A DNA stretch of 64,000 bases, taken from Acidobacteriota bacterium (lineage in GTDB: Bacteria; Acidobacteriota; Terriglobia; Bryobacterales; Bryobacteraceae). The notes below the pieces were generated by a model that saw only the letters and a list, made by a program, of their open reading frames with translations, was not told where the DNA came from and made no database searches. Below, piece after piece: positions 62,660 to 64,000 of the stretch. Each line of letters starts with the position of its first letter. The stretch's first letter is position 1. The stretch is taken from NCBI GenBank assembly GCA_018268935.1, contig JAFDVS010000005.1, positions 27,209 through 91,208 on the forward strand, read 5' to 3'. The translations under genes and the position numbers were made by a program.

Positions 62660-64000
62660 TCAGACCGCGGCGGGTTGTTGTGCCTGCGCGGTGAAGCGCA
62701 GTTCGCCGCGGTCCATTTCCACCAGCACGGTCTGCCGCTCGCGGACCTGGCCGCTCAACAACAACCGTGCCAGCGGGGTTTCGATTTCGCGCTGGATGGC
62801 GCGCTTCAATGGCCTTGCGCCGTAGCTGGTGTCGTAACCCGCATGCACCAGATAACGCCGCGCGCTTTCGGTAAGTTCGATTTCGATGTTGCGCTCGGCC
62901 AGGCGCTTGCGCAGCGAGGCGAGCTGGATATCGACGATGCGCATCAAGTGATCTTCGCTGAGCGAATGGAACACGGTGATTTCATCGATGCGATTGAGAA
63001 ACTCGGGGCGGAATTCGCGCCGCAGCTCTTCGAGCACCGCTTCCTTCATGCGGTCGTAGCCCACGCCGCCGAATTCGCCGCGATACTCAAGAATGCGATG
63101 GCTGCCCACGTTCGACGTCATGATGACGATGGTGTTCTTGAAATCCACCGTGCGCCCTTGCCCGTCAGTGAGCCGGCCGTCATCGAGCAGTTGCAACAGG
63201 ACGTTGAACACATCGTGGTGAGCCTTTTCCACTTCATCGAGCAGGATCACGGCATAGGGCCGGCGCCGGATGGCTTCCGTCAACTGGCCGCCCTCCTCAT
63301 AGCCGACATATCCGGGAGGCGCGCCCAGCAGCCGCGCCACGGTGTGCTTTTCCTGATATTCCGACATGTCGATGCGCACCATGGCGTGTTCGTCGTCGAA
63401 GAGAAATTCGGCCAGCGCCCGCGCCAGTTCGGTCTTGCCGACGCCAGTAGGTCCGAGGAAGAGGAAACTGCCGATGGGCCGGCGCGGATCCTTCAATCCG
63501 GAGCGTGCGCGCAGCACGGCTTCGGAAACAGCCTTCACCGCTTCGTCCTGGCCCACCACTCGCGTGTGCAACTCGGCTTCCAGGTGCAGCAGCTTCTGGA
63601 TCTCGCCTTCGAGCAGCCGTGAAACGGGTACGCCCGTCCAGCGGCTCACTACTTCGGCGATGTCTTCCTCATCCACTTCTTCCTTGATGAGGCGCGCGCC
63701 TTGCCCGGCCGCCGCGATGCTCTGTTCTTCCGCCTTCAGCTTGTTCTGCAAGTCGAGGAGCTTGCCGTATTTGAGCTCCGCCGCTTTGTTCAAATCGTAG
63801 GCGCGTTCGGCACGCTCGATTTCGGCGTGCAGTTCCTGGAGTTTTTCCTTCAAGTCCCGCACGCGCTGCACGCCCTGCTTTTCGTTCTGCCATTGCGCCT
63901 TGAGCGAGCCGGATTGCTCCTTGAGATCGGCCAGTTCCTTTTCGATCTTCTGCAGGCGATCTTTCGAAGCCGAATCGGTCTCCTTCTTCAGCGCCTCGCG
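62660..64000 (-). CDS. clpB: Chaperone ClpB (C-terminal part)
   Basis: 447 codons are present; the gene continues past the right window edge. The visible part begins in the coiled-coil M domain (KKETDSASKDRLQKIEKEL), then the second AAA+ domain with Walker A GPTGVGKTELA, the pore loop GAPPGYVGYEEGG and Walker B VILLDEVEKAH, and ends with the C-terminal D2-small domain (GARPLKRAIQREIETPLA). ClpB works with DnaK to resolubilise aggregated proteins. It is followed by lon after 68 bases. Confidence 0.94.
   Translation of the reverse strand, partial: REALKKETDSASKDRLQKIEKELADLKEQSGSLKAQWQNEKQGVQRVRDLKEKLQELHAEIERAERAYDLNKAAELKYGKLLDLQNKLKAEEQSIAAAGQGARLIKEEVDEEDIAEVVSRWTGVPVSRLLEGEIQKLLHLEAELHTRVVGQDEAVKAVSEAVLRARSGLKDPRRPIGSFLFLGPTGVGKTELARALAEFLFDDEHAMVRIDMSEYQEKHTVARLLGAPPGYVGYEEGGQLTEAIRRRPYAVILLDEVEKAHHDVFNVLLQLLDDGRLTDGQGRTVDFKNTIVIMTSNVGSHRILEYRGEFGGVGYDRMKEAVLEELRREFRPEFLNRIDEITVFHSLSEDHLMRIVDIQLASLRKRLAERNIEIELTESARRYLVHAGYDTSYGARPLKRAIQREIETPLARLLLSGQVRERQTVLVEMDRGELRFTAQAQQPAAV

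Overview
The window is a high-GC bacterial chromosome segment that reads like an Acidobacteriota genome of the Solibacter/Bryobacter type. This is inferred from gene content, not from rRNA, which is absent. The markers are three very large Oar-like TonB-dependent receptors with N-terminal carboxypeptidase-regulatory domains, a Ser/Thr kinase with a C-terminal beta-propeller, a DUF1080 protein, a secreted sulfatase, FG-GAP repeats, a PEP-CTERM protein and a PQQ dehydrogenase with its cytochrome. I saw no tRNA, rRNA, CRISPR array, insertion sequence or prophage.

Layout. 1-6.6 kb: end of a phosphate permease, then a tightly coupled set (amino-acid/amine permease, glutamine-synthetase-like ligase, iron alcohol dehydrogenase, EamA exporter, DUF1080 protein, histone-deacetylase-like hydrolase) with start/stop overlaps; the first three suggest catabolism of a small amine through gamma-glutamylation. 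6.6-14.5 kb, minus strand: FG-GAP protein, sugar-phosphate isomerase-like protein, M14 peptidase, and a kinase whose last ~75 codons are cut off by a one-base frameshift. 14.5-27 kb: three Oar-like receptors with a sulfatase, a GntR/FCD regulator and an HpaI-type aldolase. 27-34 kb: pentaheme cytochrome, S9 peptidase, AI-2E permease, zinc alcohol dehydrogenase, and a secreted beta-propeller glycosidase-like protein. 34-44.7 kb: MazF-type toxin-antitoxin pair, cytochrome c plus PQQ dehydrogenase, uppS-cdsA, M50 protease, PEP-CTERM protein, MltD-like lytic transglycosylase, histone-H1-like protein, HipA-like kinase and a ThiO-like oxidase.

44.7-56.5 kb is a signalling region. It begins with a ~670-base gene-free stretch that folds as a large RNA on the + strand: at least six GNRA-capped hairpins and a hairpin-plus-GGGAGCG module repeated four times. 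Next is a membrane glycosyltransferase with a C-terminal MshEN (c-di-GMP-binding type) domain, and a second gene-free stretch holding a near-perfect sigma-54 promoter. Two histidine kinase/NtrC-type regulator pairs lie around a methyltransferase that carries a signal peptide. 56.5-64 kb: a 1060-residue STAND (NB-ARC-like) ATPase with tandem, nearly identical TPR repeats and an altered Walker B, a second MazF-type module, then Lon and the C-terminal part of ClpB on the minus strand.

The best candidates for undescribed biology are the large structured RNA (44.83-45.50 kb), the sigma-54-driven non-coding transcript starting near 47.39 kb, and the STAND-TPR gene with its adjacent toxin-antitoxin pair.
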